In this document: piece by piece, positions 10,700 to 20,237 of the stretch
How the letters are laid out: the number at the start of each line of letters is the position of its first letter
How positions within the stretch are numbered: the first letter of the stretch is position 1
NCBI GenBank assembly: GCA_907163345.1
Contig: CAJQUN010000170.1
Coordinates: forward strand, 248,001-312,000
DNA: 64,000 nt
Direction: 5' to 3'
From: Haberlea rhodopensis
Taxonomy: Eukaryota; Streptophyta; Magnoliopsida; Lamiales; Gesneriaceae
Program-made: the position numbers and the translations under genes
The notes under the pieces: model-generated
Databases searched by the model: none
Seen by the model: the letters and a program-made list of their open reading frames with translations, nothing else
Told to the model about the DNA's origin: nothing

Positions 10700-11582
10700 G
10701 CGTAAAGGGTAAAAAGTCCAGCTTGGGACTATAAATCAAGAACTCTTTCTTAACCCTTTGCTTTGTTTTAGTTTATTTTGGTTTGTTTGTTTTTTATTTT
10801 GATTTTGGCGAGACTCTATGCGTGCTATGATCTGTCCAACACTATGCTCCACGAGCTGACGAGGAATTGGACAACGTTCACTGACGATCATTGTCAACGG
10901 TAAATGCTTTGTCTTATTTTTCATGCTTATTACATTGAGGACAATGCATGAATTAAGTTTGGGGAGTGCATTAATGTTTCATGCTTCTTATTTGGAAATT
11001 GATCGTTTATTGAGCACCAACGAAATTTTTTTCTTGAATATGAGTTCATTAGTAAGATAAGAATAAATCATAGTTTTGGTCTCTATTCCATGATGATATT
11101 AGTCTCACTATGCATGTCAACTTGAGTTTTGATGATTGTAAGACTTGTTTGTGAATATCTTGTTTTGAGTAGCATGTCAAAGATGAGGAATATTTTGAGC
11201 ACATTTGAGTCATAATCTTGTGAATTGCATTTGTAGTAGTGAAAATTTTTGTGAACTTGATGAATTGTTTTTGAGAATCTTAGAGTACCTTAGAAACTAT
11301 TTGATGATGATACTTTGAGGCGAAATTTTATAGTTATGAACTTGACTTGGAAATGATTTAGGCGATCTTTGGACCGTTTGAGTATTTCAAGTTTACCATG
11401 TAAACATCAATCTCTAGTATCCCATATTGAGCTTTACTGAAAAAGAATGGAGTATGTTGAACATACTATTTTCCCCCATTCAACAAATTTCTTTGGCAAC
11501 TCATTATACCCACCTATATGAGCCTAAATTGAAAAAAAAAGTATCATTACCTTAAGGGAGTATAATGATTCTCATTCGATGT
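10700..11582 (+). other. Athila 3' non-coding region, conserved with other copies
   Basis: There is no credible ORF. It shares ordered blocks with element 3 (14650, 16750, 17160-17440) and with 50720-50960: CCAGCTTGGGACTATAAAT, AAGTTTGGGGAG at 10963, TTAGGCGATCTTTGGACCG, CTCATTATACCCACC. AAGTTTGGGGAG is an internal polypurine tract-like motif. Confidence 0.6.
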
Positions 11583-13149
11583 TGATAGGCTTAGATTTTG
11601 TGTGTTTTTAACTGTAAATTCTTCCTACTTTCCGTTCTTTTTCCTGGATGATATTATGCTTTTTGGTGTTTATTCGTTTGTTTCAGGAAAATGGATCGTA
11701 AGTGGAAGAAATGAGCTTATATGAAGATAACGGGCGAAATCGAGGCGTGAAAGAACAAAAATTGAGGAAATGAAATTTTCAGAATCTCGATCGATCGAGA
11801 TTTACTCTCGATCGATCGAGCCAGGCAGAGAGTTGAGCATCAAAGATTTTCAAGTCTCGATCGATCGGTGGAAATCTCGATCGATCGAGCGAGGCAGTAA
11901 CTTCGGAGCTGATTTTTTCAAATTCTCGATCGATCGGTGGAAAATCTCGATCGATCGAGCGAGACAGTGAGATTCAAAAGCTGGCATGAACAGTGCGCCG
12001 ATCGATCGAGAAAACCTTCCAATCGATCGAGACGCAAAATCCTGAAGATTTTATTTTCCTTTCTTATCGTGATTTTGGAGGGCTTTTAAGCGGGAAGCTT
12101 GATTCATACCAAGAGAGACCACATCAGACCATTTTTTCAGATGATTTTTAGGTCAAGGAGAGCCGCCCAAGCCGCCGCCCAACGCCGGAACAGGAGATCC
12201 AATCTCCGTTCTTCGTCCAAGGTCGAGCCAATCTATTCCGGAGTGCAAGGAAGGAACAAGAGAAGAAATCACGGTGCAACGCACGGATTCATCCATCGTT
12301 TATCGTATTTCTGAACTTTAATTTATTTGATTTTCAATTTCATTTGATGTTTTAGAGGTCGAGAGACAATAAAACTCTTATGTATTTGATTTGAATTAAA
12401 TTTAGTTTATATTATTGAGTTTTAATTTCATTGTGTTTGATTATTGATTCATTGGTATTTGAGTGCATTGATTGTTATTGTTCATAAATTAATTGCATGT
12501 GTAGATCAAAGTCTAGCTAGCTTTGATTGAATTTGAGGGTTACAGCCGAGATCGAGAGATAACGTTGTAACACGCTCCATTAATTTATGATGTATGTCAC
12601 GATTGAGATCGAGAGATGATATCGCATATGTGAGAACTTGGAATCGAGAGATTTAGAGTTATAAGGTTTTGATAATTTATGCAACTTTGAATTAGTAAAT
12701 AGGTGCACGAGAGTGACTTGTTCTAATTTATTGTTAGTTTCGTTACAGCTCGAGAGAGTGTATCGAATAATAGTGAAAACATTTCACCTTTAAAATCAAT
12801 TGGTTGATAAACTGAGAATTCCATTGAATCATTAGAGATAACATAATTGAACGACGAGCTCGGTAATTTTCTCGAGTAACTTACCTTTGCATTTCCGGAA
12901 CCATTCTTTTCATTATTTCTAGTTTAATATTTATTCTTTAGTTTAATTTAGATCTAGTTAATCAAACTTCTTTTATCGTAGGCTAAATATAATTTTACTT
13001 ATCTTATTTGGTACTTATACGTTAGTCCCTGTGGATTCGACAACCTGTACTTAATTTTCACTATACTAAAACTTGACAACTGTGCACTTGCGGTAGAATC
13101 GCTTCAAACCAATCTTTGAAATATCTTTTGTTTAAAAATAAAGCGGTCA
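11583..13149 (+). repeat. 5' LTR of element 3
   Basis: It begins TGATAGGCTTAG and ends GCGGTCA, six bases before the primer site. It carries four palindrome pairs at 11786-12031. Compared with the 3' LTR, at least four of the ten differences are C/T or G/A changes at CpG, including two inside the palindromes. Confidence 0.9.
11785..12032 (+). promoter_or_regulatory. Four pairs of CTCGATCGATCGAG palindromes
   Basis: Pairs start near 11786, 11856, 11925 and 11999, 69-74 bases apart. Members of each pair are 20-22 bases apart. Best copies are the 14-base palindrome CTCGATCGATCGAG. The array is 200-450 bases from the LTR start, the same place as in elements 1 and 2. It is translatable in one frame as repeated RSIE-type residues, which I take as accidental. 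Confidence 0.72.
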
Positions 13150-13155
13150 AGTTTT

Positions 13156-13173
13156 TGGCGCCGTTGCCGGGGA
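13156..13173 (+). other. Primer binding site of element 3, tRNA-Asp type
   Basis: TGGCGCCGTTGCCGGGGA is identical to the element 1 site and lies six bases after the LTR end. Confidence 0.88.
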
Positions 13174-13265
13174 CTAATCTGTATAATATCATACGAGATT
13201 AGTTAATTGTAATTTAGCCAATTCTTTTATTATTGCGTTTTTGATTTTCTTTTCTTTGTTTTCTT

Positions 13266-14624
13266 TTGTTGATCTTTGTTAATAACTTTGTGCATTTTGT
13301 TGTCTCCTTTTGTCTATTTTGTACAGGAACCGTTTCTCTAGTGCATGCTCAGAAGATAGGAGACAATCTCGAGCCGTTCGATCCAGAGATAGAAAGAATT
13401 TTACTTAGGCGATTACGAGAAGCTCGAGCAATGGCTGATAATAACGAAGCACAGCACCCTAGATCGATGATGGACTTTGCACAACCAGCATTTCATGGAT
13501 CGTTGTCGAGTATTACGAGGCCGACGATTCAAGCAAACAATTTTGAGATCAAGTCGGCAATCATACAAATGATTCAGCACTCGGTTATGTTCGGGGGAGC
13601 AGCTACTGATGATCCGAACAATCACATCTCCAACTTTTTGGAGATTTGTGACACATTCAAACACAATGGCGTCTCTGACGACGCCATCAGGTTAAGACTT
13701 TTCCCCTTTTCATTACGAGACAAAGCTAAGGCATGGTTGAATTCTCTACCTGCAGGTTCTATAACAACATGGGAGGGGATGACAAAGGCGTTTTTGTCAA
13801 AGTACTTTCCCCCTTCCAAGACGGCGAAGATGCGGAACGATATCACGACTTTTGGTCAGTTTGACCCCGAGACTTTATATGAAGCGTGGGATCGTTTTAA
13901 AGAGTTGTTGAGGAGATGCCCACACCATGGTCTACCCATATGGCTGCAGGTACAAACATTCTATAACGGTTTATTTTCTTCTAACCGTTCTATGATTGAT
14001 GCAGCATCTGGGGGATCCATAATGAGAAAGACGCCGGAAGAAGCATATAGCTTGTTGGAGGAAATGGCGTGCAACAGCTACCAGTGGCAATCTGAGAGGA
14101 GCACGCAGCAGAAACCAATGGGAGTCCATCAAGTGGACGAGATCACTGCTCTTTCGGCTCAATTAGAAGCCATGAACCGGAAGATTGACAGCATGGGAGC
14201 AGCAGCAATGCAAGCTCAAGCGATCTTCTGTGAGCTGTGTGGAGGCGGTCATCCTAGCATCGAGTGCCAGGCAGGTAATCAATTTAACCAATCTGTTGAG
14301 GCTGTTAATTTTGTAGGTAACAGGCCACCCAATAATTCCTACTCGAATTACAACCAACCATGGAGGAACCACCCGAATTTGAGGTGGTCGAATCAAGAAA
14401 ATGTGTTGAACCCTCAACCGCAGGCCGGGTTCACACAAAAGCCGAGTATGAAGGAATTGATGGCAAAGCTGATTTCATCAACGGAGGTGAGGATGCAGAA
14501 TCAGGATGCATCTATTAAAAATTTGGAAGTGCAGATAGGGCAGTTGGACACGTTGATATCTGGGAGGACGCAAGGTACGCTCCCGAGTGATTCTGTAAAG
14601 AATCCGAAGGAGCCATCAAATTAA
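13266..14624 (+). CDS. Athila Gag (element 3), intact
   Basis: 452 open codons. A conserved lead-in (FDPEIERILLRRLREAR) precedes a likely start at MADNNEA near residue 55. The retrotransposon Gag domain runs from about residue 140 to 240 (LRLFPFSLRDKAKAWLNSLP, then AWDRFKELLRRCPHHGL). A zinc-knuckle-like CELCGGGHPSIEC has one residue fewer than the canonical C-x2-C-x4-H-x4-C. The N-terminal residues before GTVSLVHAQ are hydrophobic and probably leader read-through, because a strong 3' splice-like tract ends in TTTTGTACAG at 13326. The frame ends in its own stop, and pol is absent: the sequence passes directly into the block that follows integrase in the older copy. Confidence 0.87.
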   Translation: MLIFVNNFVHFVVSFCLFCTGTVSLVHAQKIGDNLEPFDPEIERILLRRLREARAMADNNEAQHPRSMMDFAQPAFHGSLSSITRPTIQANNFEIKSAIIQMIQHSVMFGGAATDDPNNHISNFLEICDTFKHNGVSDDAIRLRLFPFSLRDKAKAWLNSLPAGSITTWEGMTKAFLSKYFPPSKTAKMRNDITTFGQFDPETLYEAWDRFKELLRRCPHHGLPIWLQVQTFYNGLFSSNRSMIDAASGGSIMRKTPEEAYSLLEEMACNSYQWQSERSTQQKPMGVHQVDEITALSAQLEAMNRKIDSMGAAAMQAQAIFCELCGGGHPSIECQAGNQFNQSVEAVNFVGNRPPNNSYSNYNQPWRNHPNLRWSNQENVLNPQPQAGFTQKPSMKELMAKLISSTEVRMQNQDASIKNLEVQIGQLDTLISGRTQGTLPSDSVKNPKEPSN

Positions 14625-15449
14625 GAAGGCGAGGAGGTGACAGTCCAGCTTGGGACTATAAATTAAGAACTTCCGTTTTCCTTTCCTTGAGTTTTGTTTT
14701 TGATTTCTTGTTTTGATGTGTTTTTGTTAGTTAGTTTGTTTTGAGTTTGTCTGGGAATGAATTCGTGTATTTTCTATTGCAGGTGTGTAAGCAAGAGCAA
14801 GTTGGTTGTAGGCGAGGCAATCCAAGAGGAAGATATTGAGAAAAAAATTTTAAATTCTGTTGGCTGCTGCTGGCGATCGATCGAGACAAAATCTCGATCG
14901 ATCGCCCGATTTTTTTAAAAGAAACATTGAGCCTACTGCCTCGCTCGATCGATCGAGAATTTTTCCGATCGATCGAGCGAGAGAAAACTTTGAAAAAAAT
15001 AAGGGCACAGACGCAGCAGCCTTCATTCTCCAACTCAATTTTTCTCCTCTCCACAACATAACCCTAGCCGCCTCTTTCAAATTCCTTCATCTAATCTCAT
15101 CATTTTTTCATAGAATTTCAAATTTACTTCAACTCTAAGAAGTAATATTCATTCTAATGAGATCTTCAATTCAGATTTGAAGAATTGCAAGGCCAATTGG
15201 GTAGAAGCGCATCAAAAGGAGAATTTCGAGCCAAGTGCCAATCTTTCCAAGATCAGATTTTTAAGCGGTAATTGGTTTCTAATTCTCAAAGATTTTATCT
15301 TTTGGTAAAATTTCTCGAATTGTAGTAGATTGGGTTAGGAAGGAGTTAAATTTGGAGAAGTTGTGTGGTGTTGAAGGGTGCCGGATTTACAGTGTTGTGG
15401 GGTGTTAGTTGAATTTAACTGAATTAGTTGGGAATCGTTTAGCAAGAAA
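14625..15449 (+). other. Linker between gag and second ORF, with palindrome pairs
   Basis: There is no ORF of its own. It opens with the post-integrase block (CCAGCTTGGGACTATAAATT). It also has a pyrimidine-rich tract ending in TTCTATTGCAG at 14782, a candidate 3' splice site for a subgenomic mRNA of the second ORF. Two palindrome pairs lie at 14873-14990: near-perfect inverted repeats GGCGATCGATCGAGA/TCTCGATCGATCGCC and CTCGCTCGATCGATCG/CGATCGATCGAGCGAG. Confidence 0.6.
14873..14990 (+). repeat. Two internal palindrome pairs outside the LTR
   Basis: GATCGATC cores at 14875, 14896, 14947 and 14967 give within-pair spacing 21 and 20 and pair spacing 72. These are the strongest hairpins of the window, with arms of 15-16 bases and loops of 5-10. 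They precede a UTR-like stretch upstream of the 15450 ORF, so they may belong to an internal promoter or leader. Confidence 0.7.
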
Positions 15450-16850
15450 ATGTCATCCAGAAAGAGGTCAAAGCAGGCGGAAGCTTCCCAAAAGCAAAAG
15501 CAGGCGGAGGCCACTGTTTCTGAGCCAGGATATGATGAGAAGAAGTTTCTCAATGCCACAATTGCTGAATTATACCCCACCTACCATAAGAAACCCCTGA
15601 GTCGTGAAAGGGGAATGAGCATAGATAAATTGGAATGTCCTGTCATTAGGACAGTCCGGCGAAAAGGGTGGTTTCAATTCGTTCAGACGCCGATTGATGC
15701 TGTGGTGCCGCTGGTAAGGGAGTTTTACACGAATCTTCGAGCTGTTAGACCAGGACACCAAGTAAGTGTTTATGTTCGAGGGAAGGATGTGTTGGTGGAT
15801 CGAGCCGCAATCAACAATATTCACCGGATGCCTTTACTTCAAAAATGTGCATACCAATCTTTCAAGAGTAGCAGGATTGACTACGATGAGGTATTGACAG
15901 TTATTGGCAAGCCGGGAGTGGATTGGCAAAGGAATGATAAAGCAGAGCCACAGTTGGTTCTAAAGAAACATTTGAAGCCAGAGGCCCAAGCATGGTTTTC
16001 ATTTGTCGCCTCGCGGGTCATGCCTTCGACCCACACTTCTGAGGTGACAAAAGACAGAGCGGTCCTGGTATATGCCATCCTCTCAGGGAAGGAAGTGGAC
16101 TTCGGCGAGATTATTGCTGATCACATTGCTGAAATTGGGAGCAGCTCACCGACCTCCGCACTACCGTTTCCATCCACAATCACTGCTTTATGTCAGCGGT
16201 ACGGAGTGACATGGGGGGAAGACGAGGAGCTACTTCCGCCGAAGACACCGATCATTGTGGACACTCCACCACCTCCTACGGGTCGACGAAGACCTTCGGA
16301 CACTACACAAGCTGGAGCATCATCCTCTGCTGCAGGACATACACGTGTTACTTTGGACTCTCTTCATAGGGATCTCCAAGACATTCGCCTGGAGCAGCAG
16401 AGCATTCACAGCATGCAGCGGGACATTCATAGCAGGCAGAGAGCATTGCAGATGGACCATGAGCAGGTAGCTCAGCGTCAGATGGAGTTCATGCACTATC
16501 AGAGTGCATGGAACACTGCCATGGCCCAGGGTTTTCCAGGTTTCCAGTTCCCGCCAGAGCCACATTTTGCACCTTATCAGCCGCATGCACCTCCACCTTC
16601 TGAGTACCCACCATTTCCGCCATATCAGGGCGAGGAGCACCACTACCCAGTCCCCCTCCGGAGCATGATGAGGACGACGATCAGTGACGATCGTCGTCAT
16701 GGTATGTGTCTTTGCCTTTGCATTTATTTTTCTTGTTCATTGAGGGCAATTCACATGCTAAGTTTGGGGGGGTTTTTGAGTATTTGTATATATCTTGCTT
16801 TTGCACATATTGCTACTTGTCTTGTTTCTTTTCCTAGCATGACTGCATGA
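15450..16850 (+). CDS. Athila second ORF: putative plant transposon protein domain (env position)
   Basis: 466 open codons starting MSSRKRSKQAEASQ. The middle (about residues 75-260) resembles the plant-specific domain usually annotated as putative plant transposon protein, found downstream of pol in Athila elements. Recognisable parts are FVQTPIDAVVPLVREFYTNL, VYVRGKDVLVDRAAIN and LKPEAQAWFSFVASRVMPSTH. A glutamine-rich coiled segment (about 310-360) and a proline-rich tail follow. The last ~45 residues are hydrophobic, but they overlap a block that is non-coding in the older copy (CATGCTAAGTTTGGGGGGG), so the functional C-terminus may be earlier. The function is unknown. The position matches the envelope-like ORF of other Athila elements, without proof of an envelope role. 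Confidence 0.72.
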   Translation: MSSRKRSKQAEASQKQKQAEATVSEPGYDEKKFLNATIAELYPTYHKKPLSRERGMSIDKLECPVIRTVRRKGWFQFVQTPIDAVVPLVREFYTNLRAVRPGHQVSVYVRGKDVLVDRAAINNIHRMPLLQKCAYQSFKSSRIDYDEVLTVIGKPGVDWQRNDKAEPQLVLKKHLKPEAQAWFSFVASRVMPSTHTSEVTKDRAVLVYAILSGKEVDFGEIIADHIAEIGSSSPTSALPFPSTITALCQRYGVTWGEDEELLPPKTPIIVDTPPPPTGRRRPSDTTQAGASSSAAGHTRVTLDSLHRDLQDIRLEQQSIHSMQRDIHSRQRALQMDHEQVAQRQMEFMHYQSAWNTAMAQGFPGFQFPPEPHFAPYQPHAPPPSEYPPFPPYQGEEHHYPVPLRSMMRTTISDDRRHGMCLCLCIYFSCSLRAIHMLSLGGFLSICIYLAFAHIATCLVSFPSMTA

Positions 16851-18058
16851 TGTTGAGACTAATTCGTCCTTGAGCATTACCAACAAAAAAATTTTTTATT
16901 GATTGAGTTATTCTTGAGAATTGATGAGTTGGAATTGCAACGGTAATACATGATGAAATTAATCCTCATCTAGATAGGAGTCATGGAAATGCTTAACTTG
17001 TTTGTATATATCCTTTGTTAACTACATGTCAAAACTGAGGAATAATTTGAGCACTTATTGAGTCATGATTGAGTGAAGTATGTATTGATTAAATTGAAAA
17101 CTTGTGTTAACTATGATGAGTCTTGAGTATCTTAGATAACTTTACAGTTTAGTTGAAAGCACTTTGAGGCGAAATTTTATAATTAGGAACTAGACTTGGA
17201 GATGATTTAGGCGATCTTTGGACCGTTTGAGCCTTTCCAGCCTACCTGTTATATATTATTCCTTAGTGTCCCCTTTTGAGCCTTATTGAAAACAGAATGG
17301 TATATGCATTGCATATGATTAGACCCCCATTCGACATTCTTGGCAAACTCATTATACCCACCTTGGTTTGAGCCTAAAAGAACAATTTCATCCATCCATA
17401 TGAGAGTATAATGAATCTCATTCATTGCATTAAATTGTTATATGTTGAGAAGTTCATTGTGAAAAAAAAAATGAAATGAACAAACGAATGAGCAAAGAAA
17501 AAGAAAAGATGTAGAGAAAAAGCCTTGAAAAGAAAAGTTAAATAAGACCCAAAGTGGCCAAGGCTAGAAAATGTGAAGAGAAGCTCAATGATTATATGAG
17601 AAGATTTTGAACTGATTCTGTTATACTCTCTTCTTTGAATTCATCCTACCTTTTCTTTGAAGCCGACACCAAAAGGCCTAACGTTAAAAGCTTTTAAAGT
17701 CCTGTTTATCCAAGTCTAGGGAATAATTACAGTAGTGGAGAAGTGCTGGATAGTAAATTTGTAGAGTAATTCAAAGTAATCTTGACTAGGAGTTGATATG
17801 GCACATGTTGATTTTAAAGATATGTATGTAACTCATGTTTGACAATAGCACACACGCACGTTCCGATGTTGCGATGTATTGTTTAACTTAGGAGAAATTG
17901 CTTCTTGTTAAGTGTTGAAGGACTTCTATTGATGTGTAAGAAGGATTTCTGAGATTTTACGTATGTTGTAAAGATGATTCATGCTTAGTATCGAGTTTAA
18001 CTTCTCTTTTTGAGCTTATTGCTTGCTCGAGGACGATCAAGTCTAAGTTTGGGGGAGT
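16851..18058 (+). other. 3' non-coding region and polypurine tract of element 3
   Basis: There is no ORF. It shares blocks with 11300-11580, 19626-20237 and 50720-51599 (CTTTGAGGCGAAATTTTATA, TTAGGCGATCTTTGGACCG, CTCATTATACCCACC, GACCCAAAGTGGCCAAGGCT). The polypurine tract AAGTTTGGGGGAG lies at 18046-18058, directly before the 3' LTR. A near copy, AAGTTTGGGGGGG, lies at 16760-16772. Confidence 0.7.
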
Positions 18059-19625
18059 TGATAGGCTTAGATTTTGAGTGTTTTTAACTGTAAATTCTTC
18101 CTACTTTCCGTTCTTTTTCCTGGATGATATTATGCTTTTTGGTGTTTATTCGTTTGTTTCAGGAAAATGGATCGTAAGTGGAAGAAATGAGCTTATATGA
18201 AGATAACGGGCGAAATCGAGGCGTGAAAGAACAAAAATTGAGGAAATGAAATTTTCAGAATCTCGATCGATCGAGATTTACTCTCGATCGATCGAGCCAG
18301 GCAGAGAGTTGAGCATCAAAGATTTTCAAGTCTCAATCGATCGGTGGAAATCTCGATCGATCGAGCGAGGCAGTAACTTCGGAGCTGATTTTTTCAAATT
18401 CTCGATCGATCGGTGGAAAATCTCGATCGATCGAGCGAGACAGTGAGATTCAAAAGCTGGCATGAACAGTGCGCCGATCGATCGAGAAAACCTTCCGATC
18501 GATCGAGACGCAAAATCCTGAAGATTTTATTTTCCTTTCTTATCGTGATTTTGGAGGGCTTTTAAGCGGGAAGCTTGATTCATACCAAGAGAGACCACAT
18601 CAGACCATTTTTTCAGACGATTTTTAGGTCAAGGAGAGCCGCCCAAGCCGCCGCCCAACGTCGGAACATGAGATCCAATCTCCGTTCTTCGTCCAAGGTC
18701 GAGCCAATCTATTCCGGAGTGCAAGGAAGGAACAAGAGAAGAAATCACGGTGCAACGCACGGATTCATCCATCGTTTATCGTATTTCTGAACTTTAATTT
18801 ATTTGATTTTCAATTTCATTTGATGTTTTAGAGGTCGAGAGACAATAAAACTCTTATGTATTTGATTTGAATTAAATTTAATTTATATTATTGAGTTTTA
18901 ATTTCATTGTGTTTGATTATTGATTCATTGGTATTTGAGTGCATTGATTGTTATTGTTCATAAATTAATTGCATGTGTAGATCAAAGTCTAGCTAGCTTT
19001 GATTGAATTTGAGGGTTACAGCCGAGATCGAGAGATAACGTTGTAACACGCTCCATTAATTTATGATGTATGTCACGATTGAGATCGAGAGATGATATCG
19101 CATATGTGAGAACTTGGAATCGAGAGATTTAGAGTTATAAGGTTTTGATAATTTATGCAACTTTGAATTAGTAAATAGGTGCACGAGAGTGACTTGTTCT
19201 AATTTATTGTTAGTTTCGTTACAGCTCGAGAGAGTGTATCGAATAATAGTGAAAACCTTTCACCTTTAAAATCAATTGGTTGATAAACTGAGAATTCCAT
19301 TGAATCATTAGAGATAACATAATTGAACGACGAGCTCGGTAATTTTCTCGAGTAACTTACCTTTGCATTTCCGGAACCATTCTTTTCATTATTTCTAGTT
19401 TAATCTTTATTCTTTAGTTTAATTTAGATCTAGTTAATCAAACTTCTTTTATCGTAGGCTAAATATAATTTTACTTATCTTATTTGGTACTTATACGTTA
19501 GTCCCTGTGGATTCGACAACCTGTACTTAATTTTCACTATACTAAAACTTGACAACCGTGCACTTGCGGTAGAATCGCTTCAAACCAATCTTTGAAATAT
19601 CTTTTGTTTAAAAATAAAGCGGTCA
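18059..19625 (+). repeat. 3' LTR of element 3
   Basis: 1567 bp, TGATAGGCTTAG to GCGGTCA, with about ten substitutions relative to 11583-13149. The palindrome array is repeated at 18261-18508. Confidence 0.9.
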
Positions 19626-20237
19626 ATGCACATAAATTGCTATATTTTGATGAGCTTATTATTGAAAAAAAATGATGAATGAGAAAAGAAAAAGATAGAT
19701 AAAGCCTTGAAAAAAAAAATCTAATTAAGACCCAAAGTGGCCAAGGCTAAAAGAAAAAGAAGAGAAGCTCAATTTTGTGCTAAAAATATGAACATGACAT
19801 GCTTATATTCTCTTCTTTGTGCTATCCTATCTTTTCTTTGAAGCCAACACCTAGGCCTAACATTACAAGCTTAAAAAGACCTATTGATCCAAGTCTATGG
19901 AGTGACTACATTAGGGGAGAAGTTGTTTGAAAATAGGACTATGAGGTGCTCAATGATAATCTTAACTTTCATTACCTAGCATGATTTGATCTATGAAAAT
20001 TGCATGAAACTTGAAAGTGACAATAGCACACACGCACGTTCTGATTTGGAGACATGTTGCTTGATCTAGGAGAAAACACAACTTATTAAACTTTTTGATT
20101 TATTCTTGTTCGTCTGTAAGTGAGATGTCTGAGCTACATGATTGACTGCGAATTGGTTTATTTGAATCATTAATATTGAACTCTACTTTTTGATTTTATT
20201 TTTTGGTCGAGACGATCAAGCTTAAGTTTGAGGGAGT
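19626..20237 (+). other. Resumed 3' non-coding region of the old Athila element
   Basis: It continues 11582 in alignment with 17440-18058 (shared AGACCCAAAGTGGCCAAGGC and AATAGCACACACGCACGTTC). It ends in a polypurine tract, AAGTTTGAGGGAG, at 20225-20237. Confidence 0.75.

Larger units (their letters stand above)
11583..19625 (+). mobile_element. Young non-autonomous Athila element (element 3) lacking pol
   Basis: This is an 8.04-kb element with two LTRs of 1567 bp each that differ at about 10 sites (roughly 99.4% identity). It has an exact primer site, gag, a second ORF and a polypurine tract, but no protease, RT, RNase H or integrase. It must have moved with enzymes supplied by another element. 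The flanks (CGATG before, CAATG after, if one base of LTR is counted differently) are only an imperfect target duplication. However, the outer element's sequence rejoins cleanly across the insertion. Confidence 0.88.

Noticed and set aside
11578..11582. Perfect 5-bp target duplication of element 3
   Set aside because: GATGT on the left and ATGCA on the right do not match; only a shifted, one-mismatch version fits.
13156..13173. tRNA-Asp gene
   Set aside because: Only the 18-base complement of a tRNA 3' end is present, next to an LTR; it is a primer binding site.
16700..16850. Transmembrane anchor of an envelope protein at the end of the second Athila ORF
   Set aside because: The hydrophobic tail overlaps a block that is non-coding and conserved as DNA in the older copy; read-through is more likely.
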